NCBI GenBank assembly: GCA_002361595.1 | Contig: DETJ01000007.1 | Coordinates: forward strand, 1-64,000 | Source: Patescibacteria group bacterium UBA3291 | Lineage (GTDB): Bacteria; Patescibacteriota; Gracilibacteria; Absconditabacterales; Absconditicoccaceae | Length of the DNA stretch: 64,000 nucleotides | Direction of reading: 5' to 3' | In this document: positions 34,458 to 46,559 of the stretch, piece by piece | Layout of the letters: each line of letters begins with the position of its first letter | How positions within the stretch are numbered: the first letter of the stretch is position 1 | Program-made: the position numbers and the translations under genes | The notes under the pieces: model-generated | What the model saw: the letters and a program-made list of their open reading frames with translations, nothing else | Database searches by the model: none | What the model was told of the DNA's origin: nothing

Positions 34458-35642
34458 ATGGCTAAAAAACATATTAAAAAATACGCATTTACACTTGTTG
34501 AATTGATCTTTGTTGCAATGATAATTGCATTAATTATGCCTGAGATGTTTTCTCTATATAATTTCATAATAAAATCTAATAAGGAAATTATTGCAAGACA
34601 ACATGCTATTCAACAGTGATATGAATTTTTTGAAAGATTGAATATATTGATGGACGATTATACGATTGATTACGAAGAATATTATAATCGCCAAATGGTA
34701 GGATGTGTAAAAGTCTGAGCTACAGTACTTAATTGAACTAATTTTGAACGAAACGTGTGAAAAGAATGATATTGTACAGAATTTACTGCGTACGGTAATG
34801 AAAATAGTAATATAAGCCATACTGAATACAATGATATTTATTATTGTTCTTCTACGCATAGACCTATCTGAGGTAGTGAGTTAGTAACAAAAGTAGTAAA
34901 TTCTCCTGTTGATTCTTGAGCTTGAGATTGTGGTAAGCTTACTGGTAAACAATCATATGGTCAATATTCAGCATTATTCAAAGATGTAAAGAATTGAGAT
35001 TGAATTATAGTTTGAAGTGAAGATGATGTAGAATTGTGACGTTTATTCAATACCAGTGTAGATGCGATTAAAGATCACAATAACATTCAAGAGTTATATC
35101 TTATTTCTCATGATGGAGATAGACGTTTATATTTTCGTAGAGTATTAGATAAACAAGAATGAAAATATAGACAATATAAAATTCAAATGCTGAGGTTAAG
35201 GTGATTTGATGCTTGACGTAAACATAATTTTGAGATTTCTTCCGACAATAAATGAGTGTATGACGGTATGATTGATACTTGGGCATGCGATACTTCTATG
35301 TGATTTGAACCTAAAGAAAAAACTTCAGAGAATAGTATTTGATGAGCGTATTCAAATTATTATTTACCGCAAGATGTGGATGATTGTTGGGTAGACCTTA
35401 CACATTGAACAACCGATTTGTTTACATGGAAAATATCGATTTCACCTAGATGAGATTCTGATTTATATTGGGCCGAAGAAGATCGCCAAATAAATCCTTA
35501 CATGAAAATTATGATAATTAACAAAATATATTTACCAAGTATTGTTTGAAGTAATATGAGAATATCAAATACTATAAATGAATTTGACGTACCTCTTGAA
35601 ACAACGATAAATATGAAGGATTTCTATAGAACAGATTATTAA
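34458..35642 (+). CDS. Prepilin-like secreted protein
   Basis: A 394-aa protein with a type IV prepilin-type start: MAKKHIKKYAFTLVELIFVA, where the basic leader is followed by A-FTLVEL instead of the usual G-FTLIE, and the Glu at +5 is present. The hydrophobic helix runs to about residue 28. The rest is a globular extracellular domain with several Cys pairs. An ATG 69 bases upstream, in frame, would add 23 residues; the prepilin-style leader favours 34458. TGA glycines are common. Pilin-like proteins build surface fibres used for attachment or DNA uptake. It stands 34 bases before trmD and may be co-transcribed. Confidence 0.8.
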
Positions 35643-35676
35643 TAATATATGTTTTTAGTGTAAATAAGATTTTAAA

Positions 35677-36363
35677 ATGTATATTCATATAATATCTCTT
35701 TTCCCTGAAATATTTGACTCATTTTTTAGTGTATCATTGCTTAAAAAGTCACAAAAAAAATGAGTTTTAAAAGTAAATTTTTGTAATCCTAGACAATTTT
35801 GTACTGATAAGCATCAACAAATCGATGATGAAATATATTGATGATGAGCCTGAATGCTTATCAAAGCTGAACCAATAATAGAAGCTGTAGAATCAATTAT
35901 AGAAAAAAATAATCTAAAAAACTCTGATTTTAAAATTATTTTTCCTTCCCCCGCTAAAGAAATTTTCAATCAAAAACATTCATATACTTTTTCTAAACAA
36001 GAACACTTAATTTTTGTATGCTGAAGATATGAATGAATTGATTATCGCTGGGAGCTCTATATGCAAAAATATTATCCAGAACAATTTAAAAAAATATCAT
36101 TATGACAATTTATTCTACTATGATGAGAAGTAGCTACAATGACAATGATTGAATCTATTACTAGACTAATTCCTTGAGTAATTAAGGAGTCTGAAAGTTG
36201 GCAAAATGAAAGTTATTCATTAAAAGAGAATATGCAAAATTTAGAAGAGCCAAATTATACTAGACCTGAAAATGTAAAATGATTTTCAGTGCCCGATGTT
36301 TTGCTAAACTGAAATACTGAAGAAATTTTAAAACGAAGAAAAAATAATTCAATTTCTATATAA
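35677..36363 (+). CDS. trmD: tRNA (guanine-N1-)-methyltransferase TrmD
   Basis: A 228-aa SPOUT enzyme that makes m1G37 in tRNA, which prevents +1 frameshifting. It starts MYIHIISLFPEIFDSFFSVS, has YGGGAGMLIKAEPI, FPSPAKEIFNQK, the SAM-binding trefoil-knot segments IFVCGRYEGIDYR and ISLGQFILLGGEVATM, then IPGVI and EEPNYTRPE, with PDVLLNGNTEEI near the end. Several knot glycines are encoded by TGA. It ends 8 bases before the convergent xerC stop. Confidence 0.97.
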
Positions 36364-36371
36364 AAATGCAT

Positions 36372-37391
36372 CTATTCAAATAAATCGTTACTGAACATTT
36401 CATCGTCTACATCTATATCTTTTTGTGGATTTTTCTTTTCATCCAATAAATCGTGGACTTTCTGTAAATATTTATCATCAACGTGTGTATAGATTTGCGT
36501 AGTTTGTATTGAGGAATGACCAAGTAAAGCTTGTACAGAACGAATATCTGCACCTCTACGTAATAATGTTGTTGCAAAGGAGTGACGTAAGGTATGCGGA
36601 GTCACTTTTTCTGTAATTCAAACCAATTCTGCATATTTTTTTACTAAACTTTCTACACTATTCCTAGATAACGGTTCACCATAGCTATTTGGAGAAAGTG
36701 AAATGAATAAATATTCTGAATCATCTCAACGTGAAAGAATATATTTTTTAAGTTTTTCTTTAGCATCTTGAGTTAAAAATACCGAACGCAATTTAGAACC
36801 CTTTCCGATAACTGAGAACTGATTTTCACTGAGTTTTATATCTTTAGTTTTTAGAGTAATTAGTTCTGTAACACGAAGTCAAGTTCAATACAACGTAGCC
36901 AAAATTGCTTTATCACGCAAGATTTTTAGTGGTCTTTTTTCATATTTAGATGGTGCATTTAATATTGATTGGACTTGTTCTTCAGACAAATATGAAACTC
37001 TTCTTGGAGGAATTTTAGCTAAGTCTACCTTTTCTGGAGATAGAGTTTCTATATCATTTCTAAGCAAAAATTTAAAAAAAGATCTGAGGCCAACTGCATG
37101 GTAATTCACAGTTTTAGGACTGAGACCTTGTTTAATTAAAGCTGTTCTAAAATCTTGAATATGAATCATTTTTATCTGGCTAGCATCTATATCTCAAACA
37201 TAATTAATAAAACGATTCACCCATAATGAATAATTTTCTATAGTTTTTGGTGATGCATTTTTTGTATATTGAAGATAATTTACAAACCTTTCTAAGTGGG
37301 AACTTAATGTATTAGAAAATAAGTAAGGAGAATTCTTATCTAGTTCCTTCTTTTTTATCAAGATATTCTCTGAGTTCTTTTTTTTCATCAT
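36372..37391 (-). CDS. xerC: Tyrosine recombinase XerC/XerD-type
   Basis: A 339-aa site-specific recombinase. The N-terminal SAM-like core-binding domain ([20 protein letters not shown]) is followed by the catalytic domain with Arg in GTGLRVTELI, Lys in [37 protein letters not shown] containing the His and the nucleophile Tyr. Such enzymes resolve chromosome dimers at dif; the housekeeping role is likely but an integrase role cannot be excluded. ATG at 37391 was chosen over a TTG 9 bases upstream. The start lies inside the 3' end of the acidic membrane-protein gene (56-base overlap in another frame), so the two are translationally linked. Confidence 0.92.
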
Positions 37392-40041
37392 CTTCACCAA
37401 AATCTACTTTAGTATATATAGTTGATACTTCATCTCATCAATTTAGATTTTTTTCAATTTTTGAGATGAATCATAAAACCTTAGTTTCAAACGAAGAAAA
37501 TGTTTCTGCATCTATTCATTCTCAATTATCTATTTGTAACTGATATTCCTCACATAAACGAACAATATATGCTGCGTATTTTATAACTTTTTCATTTGAA
37601 TTATTTTCTCCAACTTTTTTATATCATTCTCCTTTAGATTTAAAAGATGAAATTTTGGATTGAATATCTTCTATTGAAATCTTCTTTGACTCTTTTTCTT
37701 CAATTGGATCCTCTGGTTCTTCTGGTTTTACTTCAACATAAGGTTTAATATTTTCTGTTGGTTCGTCATTTATCAATTCTGTTTTTGGTCCAGATCAATG
37801 ACTCTTCTTTACCCTATCATCCTCATTTTCTTTTTCACTTCATTGTTCTGGAGTTTGACCTGACTCTTCTGGCTCTATATATTCTTTTGGATCTTCTGCA
37901 CCATAAATCGGTTCTTCTGGATCTTCTACTACCGTTCATGTACTTACCACGTCACCGGCTTTTCTATCTGAACTAATAGAGGGGAAAGCAAGAGCAGCTA
38001 CAATACAAAACAACAAGAATACTCATATTCATGCAAATATTGTTAATTTTTTACCACCAAAAAATGATGATTTAGTTTGAATATTTTTTGGAATAGCTTT
38101 TGAATTATCTGCAAATTGTGGATTTGATTGCAATTCTGAGTCTAATATTTCATCCAAAGATAAAGTAGATTTTATTGATCATGCTTCTGCTTGATTTTTA
38201 ACATTCTCATTGACTTGATTTTCTGGAATTTCATTTATTTTATTTTCTTCTGTGTTTTGTTCTATAGATTGGTTTTGTGATTCTGTATTATTTATAACTG
38301 TATTTTCTGAATTTTCATTTTCATTTAAACTCTGCATTGGATTACTATCCACTATATTTTCCACAGCATTTAGTGCATTTATCTCAGACTTCTCTTCTAC
38401 TGCTAAACTTTCTATTGAATTATTATTTTCATTTCCTGATACTGAATTTTGTAAATTAACAGAAGTTTCATCTTGATTAATCTCCAAATCACTTTTTAAT
38501 TGTTCAGTTGTTGCATTTTCTTCATATGAAAAGTCTACTGGTTGTCATCATAGTAAATTCATCATATCAGGTTGGGCCCCATCCTGAACATTTATATTTT
38601 CCGAATTCACATTTCCCAATAATTCTTGAGTCTCTTCAGTTTTACTATCTATATCTTCATCTCAAGATATATTACCTTCATTATTTAATAAGAATTCTCA
38701 ATCTGTTTTATCTTTTCATTCAGACGATTCATCCTGAAATATGCTCTGATTATATTTCATACTTCATTCATTAGATTCGATTAATTCTTCATTTTGAATA
38801 GGATTTTCATAATTTTCTAAATTTGTACTTTTCTCAGATTCTTCACCTTCATTTTGGGTAATTGAATCATTTCAAGATAAATCATTATCCATGTTTTCTA
38901 CATTTGAATTCTGAGATAATTCTCATAATTTCTCATTATCTTGTATACTACTTTGGATTTCATCTTGATTAGAATAATCATCATGATAATCACTAACAAA
39001 CTCAAAATTTTCATTATTTTCTGTTTGATTCACCTCATCTATTGTATTTTTTTCTTCATGTCAATTTTCAAAAAGTATTGATTCTGAATTATCGGGACTA
39101 CTCGTAATTTCTTCTACATCATTTTCTTGAATCGATTCGTCTGAATCACTACTATCAAAAGAAAAATCAATTTTATCATCATCATTTTCTTTTTTTATAT
39201 TTTCAATTTCTTGGTCATGGTTTAACTGTCATCCGATTTCGTTATTTTGCTCTTGTATATCTAAGGATAAAACGTCTCAGCTATTTTCTTCTAAATTCTC
39301 ATTTACAATATCAGAATTTTCTTCTATATTATTATTTATATCATATGAAAGATTATCTTCTGTATTATCTAACAAAGTATCATTTTCACTCGATGATATA
39401 TCGTCATCTTCTTCTGGGAAAGTTCCATTTCAATCTGTTTCTACTGAAGAATTTAAATTGTCTTCTACTTTATTTTCTTGTGAATCAGTAGGCAATTCTT
39501 CAGTCTGCATTGTTTCCATTTTATCGTTTCCTTTTTCAACTTCTCAAAACAATTCATCTTGATTATTTTCTGTTTCTGCATCATTTCCCAATGATGCATT
39601 ATCTTCTATATCAACATCCGAAATACTTGATTCTGATCCACTAAATAATTCATTATTTTCTTCAGATGATTCTAGATTATTTCAGACTTGATTTATATTA
39701 TTTCAGTCATTTAGACTCATATTTGCAAAAATATCATCATTCTCTTCATTATTCTCTTTTTTTTCTTCATCAAAAAATGTATCTCCTAAATCTACGTTTT
39801 CGTCTTCATTCTCTGAAGATTCTTCAAATAATTCATTTTGATTAAAATTAGTGTCTTCCGAATCTTTATTTTCTTCTTTGTCTGTATTTATTTCAAAAAT
39901 TTCATCAGATTTTTCTTCTGAATTTTCTATTTCTTTCATATCTCATCCATCACCAAAATCTATTACAAAATCATCATCTCAAGGTTGACTTGCTGATGTT
40001 TGCTGAGATTGAGCTGCTAAAGTTGAATCTTCGTCAGGCAT
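37336..40041 (-). CDS. Highly acidic single-span membrane protein
   Basis: A 901-aa protein of extreme composition. Residues 1-630 are almost entirely Glu, Asp, Asn, Ser and Gln with scattered Ile, Leu and Phe and are probably disordered; a Lys-containing SKAIPKNIQTKSSFFGGKK stretch leads into one span (LTIFAGIGVFLLFCIVAALA, about residues 660-680), then a Glu/Pro-rich segment and a helical end. With this topology the acidic part is probably cytoplasmic. Some glycines are TGA. No family recognised. A TTGCTT-16-TATAAT promoter lies upstream. The 3' end overlaps xerC by 56 bases. Confidence 0.78.
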
Positions 40042-40126
40042 TCCATTCAGAATAGTTTATAAATCACTTACAATTATATTCAAAATGTCAAATAAAGCAA
40101 AAAATAAGGGACTTTTTTACGAAAAA

Positions 40127-40151
40127 TAAAAATCAGACTATTAAGTCTGAA
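40127..40151 (-). terminator. Terminator after tRNA-Arg(CCG)
   Basis: TCAGACT/AGTCTGA stem around TAAT (minus strand), followed by TTTTTATTTTT. Confidence 0.75.
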
Positions 40152-40159
40152 ATTATATT

Positions 40160-40230
40160 CAAGAAGGGAGGGAATCGGACCCACGTTTCCGGCTTCGGAG
40201 ACCAGCGTGCTACCATTGCACCACCTTCTT
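40160..40230 (-). tRNA. tRNA-Arg (anticodon CCG)
   Basis: On the minus strand the acceptor AAGAAGG pairs with CCTTCTT before discriminator G. The anticodon stem CTGGT/GCCGG encloses CTCCGAA with anticodon CCG, reading CGG. The T stem has one mismatch and its loop is TCCGATT instead of the usual TTCGATT. CCA is not encoded. It lies just downstream of comF on the same strand and has a terminator. Confidence 0.9.
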
Positions 40231-40257
40231 ATTTTTTGTCGTCTGGAATATTATAAA

Positions 40258-40953
40258 TTATCACATATTTCTTGCAATTACAGCTCACCAAAAATTCAAA
40301 TCATTTCTAGATTCGTGAATAGTTTTGGCTAACTCTGATAATGTTGAACCTGTTGTAGTTACGTCATCTACTAATAAAATCGTAGCTCAATTTAGCACTT
40401 GAGATAAATCTCATACACGAAATACTCATTTCAGATTTTTCTGTCTTTCTGAACGGTTTAGATGTAGCTGAGAAACTGTATAACTTTTCTTTGAAGCCAG
40501 TTCTAACATAGGAATTCAAAGCTCGTTTGCAAGTGATTTTGCCAAAAGCATAGACTGATTATATCATTTCTCATAATAACGCCTTCTCCAATGAGAAGGG
40601 ACATAAGAAACAAAGAGTTCAAAATTCTCAAGTTTTAATTTTAGTTGTTTATTAGTCTGAACCAATAAAGCAAGTCTTTTCGCCATAAATGAGATTACAT
40701 CTTTTTTATGAGCAAATTTAGCTTTGAGAATTAATTTTTTAGCTACTCATTTATAGGCAAATCATATTATAATTCACTGCAAAACCTGATTTTCTGCACA
40801 TGATTTGCATGTTTGAAAATCTGAAGATTTTTGATGACAAAATGGACATATTTCTGGATGAGAATAGAGTTCTTTTTTACATTCTGGACATAAATACTCT
40901 CATTTTTTTCAGCATCATACACATGTACGTGGAAATAATAAATCCAATAACAT
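40258..40953 (-). CDS. comF: ComF family phosphoribosyltransferase-like protein
   Basis: A 231-aa protein with an N-terminal zinc ribbon of paired CxxC motifs (CVGCGKKGEYLCPEC, CPFCHQK, CKSC) and a C-terminal PRTase fold: GYNQSMLLAKSLANELGIPM, NRSERQKNLKGVFRVG and the PRPP-loop-like ILLVDDVTTTGSTLSEL. ComF proteins take part in natural transformation, helping to bring single-stranded DNA into the cell. TGA glycines, including the last codon before TAA. It is 65 bases downstream of the greA stop and 28 bases upstream of tRNA-Arg. Confidence 0.92.
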
Positions 40954-40978
40954 TTTTTATTATCATAAATAATAATTG

Positions 40979-41003
40979 AAAAAACGAATCTACAAGAGAT
41001 TCG
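40979..41003 (-). terminator. Terminator of greA
   Basis: ACGAATCT pairs with AGATTCGT around CTTGT (minus strand), followed by TTTTTTC. Confidence 0.8.
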
Positions 41004-41018
41004 TCTTCAAGTAAAAAT

Positions 41019-41498
41019 CTATTTAATTGAAATAATTTTTACATCTTTTCTTTCATTATTTAATCTCATTTTTGCTACATCTCCGGCTTTTTTACCTCTA
41101 ATAGCTTGTCCTAGTGGAGAATCGAAAGAAATCAAAGTTTCTCAATGCTGATATTTTACTTCTCAAGTTCACACAATAGTTACTTCATGTGGATCATCGT
41201 CCTCAATTTGAACGATAACTTTTGATCAGAATCAAACTGTTTTTACTCATGATTTTTTATCTGAATCAATAATTTCAACTCAGTCTATCAAATCTTCAAT
41301 CTGCTTAATTCTAGAATTGATAAGATCTTTTTCTTCTAATGCATTTTTATAATCGAAGTTTTCTGAAAGATCTCATAGCTCTTTTGCCTCAGCAATCTGT
41401 TCTAACACTGCAGGTAATTTTTCCTGTTTAAGTTCCTGAAGTTCAGCAATGAGTTTTTCATATCATTCTCTACTGATTGTTTTAGTTGCTTCTGCCAT
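41019..41498 (-). CDS. greA: Transcription elongation factor GreA
   Basis: A 159-aa factor that enters the RNA polymerase secondary channel and triggers cleavage of backtracked RNA. The N-terminal coiled coil reads ISREGYEKLIAELQELKQEK with the tip acidic pair in KELGDLSENFDYKNALEEK; the C-terminal FKBP-like domain has VTIVGTGEVKYQHGE and SPLGQAIRGKKAGDVA. TGA encodes several conserved glycines, for instance in the ELGDLSEN motif. It follows a 117-aa gene on the same strand by 44 bases. Confidence 0.97.
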
Positions 41499-41542
41499 AA
41501 TTATTTTAAACGAAAAATAAAATATTTTATGTTTTTTATGGA

Positions 41543-41896
41543 TTATTTATTGAATAATTTTCCCCAAAATCCAAGTATATGTCTCTTCCATTTATCAAAT
41601 GCATGAGAAATCAAATCTGTAGCAACTTTAAATCATTGATGAGAACTTACAACGAATTTGTCTCCGTCTGAAACAAATACAAAATCTGATTCATATTTTC
41701 CTTGTTTATTTTTTATAATTGTATATTCGATTGAAACCTTTGCATCAGGGTTCTTTGCATAAATTTTCTTTAAAATTGATTGAGATTTATTTGTAATTTG
41801 AAATTGTACTAATTTTTTGATATCTGCTTGCATAACTTCTGAAACATCTACGAATCTCTCTTTAAGTTCTGTTACATTTAATGCTTGTTCTGGCAT
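41543..41896 (-). CDS. Small S30AE/HPF-like protein (tentative)
   Basis: A 117-aa protein starting MPEQALNVTELKERFVDVSE. The middle has alternating strands (AKVSIEYTIIKNKQGKYESD, FVFVSDGDKFVVSSHQ) followed by a helix (GFKVATDLISHAFDKWKRHI), the beta-beta-beta-alpha order of a hibernation-promoting-factor/S30AE domain, which binds idle ribosomes. The first helix is shorter than usual. The match is structural impression only. It lies 44 bases upstream of greA, likely in one operon. Confidence 0.45.
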
Positions 41897-42061
41897 CTTT
41901 TTATTTTGAAAAATATAAAAAATCACAAATCTTAACTGAATATTACATATTATTCATCTACTCCTTGCATAACAAGTTATTTAGCGAATAAAATATTCAC
42001 ACGACATTTAATTGATAAATAAAACAATTCAAAATTCAATGGGAAATCTGATTTTTAAAAA

Positions 42062-43006
42062 CTATTTTTTATGTGTAAGTTTATATCATTCTTTTACTCC
42101 TGAAAATAATCATTTTATTATTTTAAACCTATCCTTTCATCATCGAATGATGGCTTTTAAACTCAACCGGAATAAACATCCAGGTAATCAGCATACATAG
42201 AACTGAAAAAGCTGTTTTTTATTTCAGTGTTTCTTGGTAAATAAGAATCGATTCCTAGCTTTCTGCCTTGCTTGTGAATATGAGCCAATTCGTGCCTGTT
42301 CAAGTCTAGTTTTATCTCTTTCATGATGTTTTACTTTTAAATCAGCGAAAACTCGTAGTTGAATTCATTGTTCGTGTAAAGCTAGAGTATAATCTAAATC
42401 TTCGCTAATTCGAGCGATTTGTTCATCATATTTGGCTTTTCTTAATGTAGAAGCTTTACTGAATATCCCATTTCCACTAAACATTTGAATTTGTGCCTCT
42501 TTTTTTCAATTGAGCAAATGAAGAACTGGACGAGATTGTCGATAATCAAAATAAGAAAATCACTGATTTTGAATCTGTTCTGTATTTCTGTAGTACAAAC
42601 TAGGCAAGATTACACATTCTGATTTAGTTTCTGAGGCTTTCTCTTCTCGTTTTTTTAAACTTTTTTCTAAGAAATCTGAATCTACTTCATTATCATCATC
42701 GAAAAGTTGTATAAACTCCCCCTTCGCTTGTTTGAGTCAAAAATTACGTACATAACTAGCTCATCAACCATGATTTGGATCAAAATCGCTATTATTATTT
42801 GTAAAAAACTCTGTACGATTTATAATATCTAAGTTTTGATTATTGAAAAATGATAAAAATTCAGATTCTTCTTCTCTTGTAAAATTCCTATCGCAAACTA
42901 CATTCACATCAAAATCTGTATAAGTTTGCCTATTTAACATTTGGAAAAATTCCAACAACAATGTTGTATCTTTTGCCCTTGATCCACAAACTACAGATAT
43001 TTTCAT
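42062..43006 (-). CDS. Family 2 glycosyltransferase
   Basis: A 314-aa GT-A-fold enzyme. It starts MKISVVCGSRAKDTTLLLEF, the nucleotide-sugar binding strand, and contains NHGGAGYVRNFGLKQAKGEF with LFDDDNEVD, the divalent-metal DxD motif. The later part (ISEDLDYTLALHEQGIQLRV) fits the acceptor-binding ED motif, and the C-terminal 70 residues are basic with weakly hydrophobic segments, suggesting membrane association. TGA glycines near the end (KAIIRGGKD). Donor and acceptor unknown; surface polysaccharide synthesis is likely. A terminator separates it from the next gene. Confidence 0.87.
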
Positions 43007-43081
43007 TCAAGTTTCTAATATAAAGATTATTTATTCTAGTACTTATATTGTATTTTTTTTCAAGTGAATGTTTTTTTATTC

Positions 43082-43108
43082 AAAAAAGTCTCCAAATGGA
43101 GACTTTTT
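43082..43108 (-). terminator. Terminator of the 531-aa gene
   Basis: AAAAAAGTCTCC pairs with GGAGACTTTTTT around AAAT, 21 bases past the stop. Confidence 0.9.
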
Positions 43109-43128
43109 TAAACTTTTACATCTATATT

Positions 43129-44724
43129 TTATTGTTGAGAACATAAGTTTGAATCGTTCATCATTCTCCATATTTCAAACAATTTAATCATTTTTTCATA
43201 ATTTGATATATTATCATATTCACTCTGAATTTTTGATAGTAGTCATCATAATTCTCACAATGTTGATACATTTAAATATTCACGATTTCATCATAACGCT
43301 AACATAACCTCATCTACACGATTTACTGCAGATTCTGGAGAAATTATTTTATCTGTTCATTCTCAAAAGCATAGTTCTCACAGTTTTTTTGATGCCTCTT
43401 CCAATTCTGAATCAGTAATATTTCTTCAATATGCATTAAAGGTAAATTGTCACTGATATTGTTCCTCTTCATTATTAAGAAAACTGGAATTTGAATATTT
43501 TTCAAACCAAAAATCTTTAATTGCTATAGCTGGTGGTAAATCACGTAAAAAACTCAACAATCATTCTGTTCTGTTTGCTTGTTTTTCTAAACCTACTTTA
43601 TATGCTAAATATGGTATATTTCTATATTTATCTCTAAAATCATAAAAACATTTTTGATTCGTATCTGAACTATTACACAGAGAAGATTCTCTGATTGCCT
43701 TCATAATTATATCATCATCTATTAATGATGATTCTTTTCATCAATCTACCCAGTGGTATAAGTCGTATCATATAACTCGATCCATATATTTGGATTGTTC
43801 TTCTTCTGTAAGATCTGAAAGATTTGTTTTCGTTTTAAATTCTCGGTCTGAACTAGAAACAAAAACATCCCAATATTTTTTCATAAGATCATCTATATCT
43901 TTTGTCTTTTTTTCTTTGATAGCATTTAACAAATAAAAGAAAAACTCATTTAGCAATGCTATATTACTTTGATTTGATGTTATAGAAAGTTTATTTACAA
44001 GTAACAAAAATGAACGTTTACTAGGAGATGAGAATGATATAGAAATCGGTGTATAAAAATAATCCGAATTTTCTATATCAACTTTTTCTCAAATTGTGAT
44101 ATTTTCTATATTATTGTAATCTGAATCATTTCATACGTACTTAACAAAATCACTTCGATATTGTATTAAGTATAAATCTTGAAATTTGTCATTCTCTAAA
44201 TATTTTTGTCACAAAACTGTCATATCAAAGTTTTTAGTGTACGGATCCTTCCAAACATTTAGGGATGGGAGATATATATTCTGTAACAAAATTTCATAGT
44301 AACTTTTTTGTTGTTTCTCAAATAACTTATCAGTCTCAACTTCTTCTACTAAATTATCATATACTGACAAAAGTGTATCTATATTTTCTATTTTTTTTCA
44401 ATCTGAATACGGAGATAAGAGAGTTGAATCTGGTTGTTTCACTCCGTACGTTGTCAGTAACCTTAAAGATTCAGCATTATCATTCATTTGAGAATATTTA
44501 TTGTAAACCTCCATTCCATATAATACTGCTCATACGATAATAACCGCCGATACACACAAAGATACAAGTGAATCTTTACGAGTAATAGTAAAGACCTTTC
44601 TATAGTTCTTAGAAGTATCTCAAGTTTCTTTTTTCTGGAAAAGTCACTTAACTTTGGACATTACTTCTCCGAAATCGAAACCAGATTTTTCAGATCATTT
44701 TTTTGATTTGTTATCATTTAACAT
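43129..44724 (-). CDS. Single-span membrane protein, large extracellular domain
   Basis: A 531-aa protein. A cytoplasmic N-terminus of about 50 residues (Lys-rich, with FGEVMSKVKGLFQKKE) leads into one span (SLVSLCVSAVIIVGAVLYGM, about residues 52-72), then a ~450-aa extracellular helical region with Tyr, Asn and a few Cys (DSLCNSSD, ELCFGEGTD). The pattern resembles PilN/PilO-like or tubular surface components, but I cannot name a family. TGA glycines throughout. It follows the similarly organised 533-aa gene by 40 bases, so they are likely an operon whose products work together at the envelope. Confidence 0.75.
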
Positions 44725-44764
44725 GTTTATAATTAATAGATAATAAAATTGTTATGTTTTTACA

Positions 44765-46366
44765 TTATTTTTCTAAATCATTCTTTAATTCTTCTGTTGT
44801 TTTTTTCTCATTCTCTGTTGAATCTTCTACTGTTCCTTCAATTATTTCTTTAATATCATCAGATTTATCATTATCAGATGCTGTTTCTTTAACATCATTT
44901 AATTTATTATCGGATTTATTTGTTTCGCTTGGACTATTATTAATCTCTGGTGCCACATTAATATCCCATCAACTTAATTTAATTCATTTATCTGTTAATA
45001 ACTTCTTTATACTTTCAAGATCAATATAATCAAATATTTCTCTCTCTGTACCTCTTTGAATTGGAACTGTAAAATCCATGCTCGAATAATTAACTGTTCT
45101 AGATATACCTCACCAATTTACAGTTCTTGTATCCACATTTATTTCATTCGTGTTTATATCCGCTCAAATAATAAAGCTTGACTGTTTTAATAAATTAATT
45201 ATGTTAGTTAGAATGAAAATATTTGGATTTCTTTTTCATTGAGCCATCAAATTCCTTTCATCTTCTTGATTCGTATAAACTTCAATATTAAACGAAATAT
45301 TTTTTGCTTGTGCGTTAAATCATTTAAATGTAATTGAGAATAATGTTGTATCTTCCTTTTCTAGTAATTGACTGATTGCATTCATTACATTTTTAAATAA
45401 TTTAAGATTTATAGAGTTGTCTTTTGTCATACTATAATATAAATCAAGATCTCATATAGTATCACAATTTGCACTCACTTCAAATGGATTTAAATAACAC
45501 ATATATACATAGGCGGTAATATCTTTTTCTCATCTTGAATTAATCTGGTTAAATAATTGATTAAGAGTATCAACGTTTACACCATTCATCTTTATCATTT
45601 CTAAAATAGTAATTAGAGCTGTATTCATATATGAAAAGACTTTCGTCGCCGTCGAAAATTTTATTATTTCAAGAGCATTTAGAGATCTTTGTATTGTATC
45701 TATAGTCTCATTTTCTGATAATAAAAATTCTAGTTCTTGTGGTAAGAATCATTGTTTAGCAATATTTTGTCTCAGGGTTTCGGCTGTTTTTGCTTTATCT
45801 TCTGATCCATTTACAAGTTTATTTACATAATCAGAAAGTAGATCTTTTTTCTCTATGTAGTCAATATCTGAAGCATTAATAATTTCATTTACTGATTGCT
45901 TACTCTGCGCTGATCAAATTGTAGGTGCACTATAATTTAGTGTATTATCAATTCAAATTAAATTTTTCATTTTTCATAACTTATCCTTATATTTTGCTAC
46001 AAATTCTTGGTATTTTACATCTACCGTTGCTTGACTAGCTTGTGTTATATACAAATCAAATGAATAAACCAATGCTATTACCAAAATTCAAAGTAAAGAT
46101 AATACTCACGAAAAGAAAAACCATCTTAGATAACTTCATAGTGAATCTCAATCCTTTTCTGTATACACTTTTGGTTTTACTTCCTCCCCAGATTCCAAAA
46201 ATACATTTTCATTCAATTGATTTCACAGCAAATTACTGTTAGGATCTACATCCATAGCAACCTCTTCATCTCATGAATCTAATACATCTTCCATATCATC
46301 TAAAGAAATTGATGATAAGTCAGATACATCAACATTTCATTCTAAATTTGGATCTTTTTCTGCCAT
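44765..46366 (-). CDS. Single-span membrane protein with acidic termini
   Basis: A 533-aa protein. The first 75 residues are acidic (MAEKDPNLEGNVDVSDLSSI), followed by one span (FFFSGVLSLLGILVIALVYS, about residues 78-98), a ~330-aa extracellular mixed helical region, a beta-rich part (ISRTVNYSSMDFTVPIQRG), and a Glu/Asp/Lys/Asn-rich disordered tail of 60 residues. Topology matches the downstream 531-aa protein. TGA codons supply glycines. The sequence is otherwise unrecognised. It has a consensus promoter and is the first gene of the pair. Confidence 0.75.
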
Positions 46367-46400
46367 TTTGTTTTTGTATGAATAAAAGTTTTCACAGATA

Positions 46401-46429
46401 AGTATATTCAGAAATATCAAAAAAGTCAA
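46401..46429 (-). promoter_or_regulatory. Promoter of the 533/531-aa membrane protein pair
   Basis: TTGACT (46424-46429), 17 bases, TATACT (46401-46406) on the minus strand. Confidence 0.82.
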
Positions 46430-46559
46430 AAAAAATTAGACTTTTTTTATTTATCAAATTTGATTATTTTTATTTTTGGCTGTAAAATAGCATACTACCT
46501 TGAATATCACAACAAAATTTTTATAAGAAATATGGATATATTTTATTATATTTTTTTAA

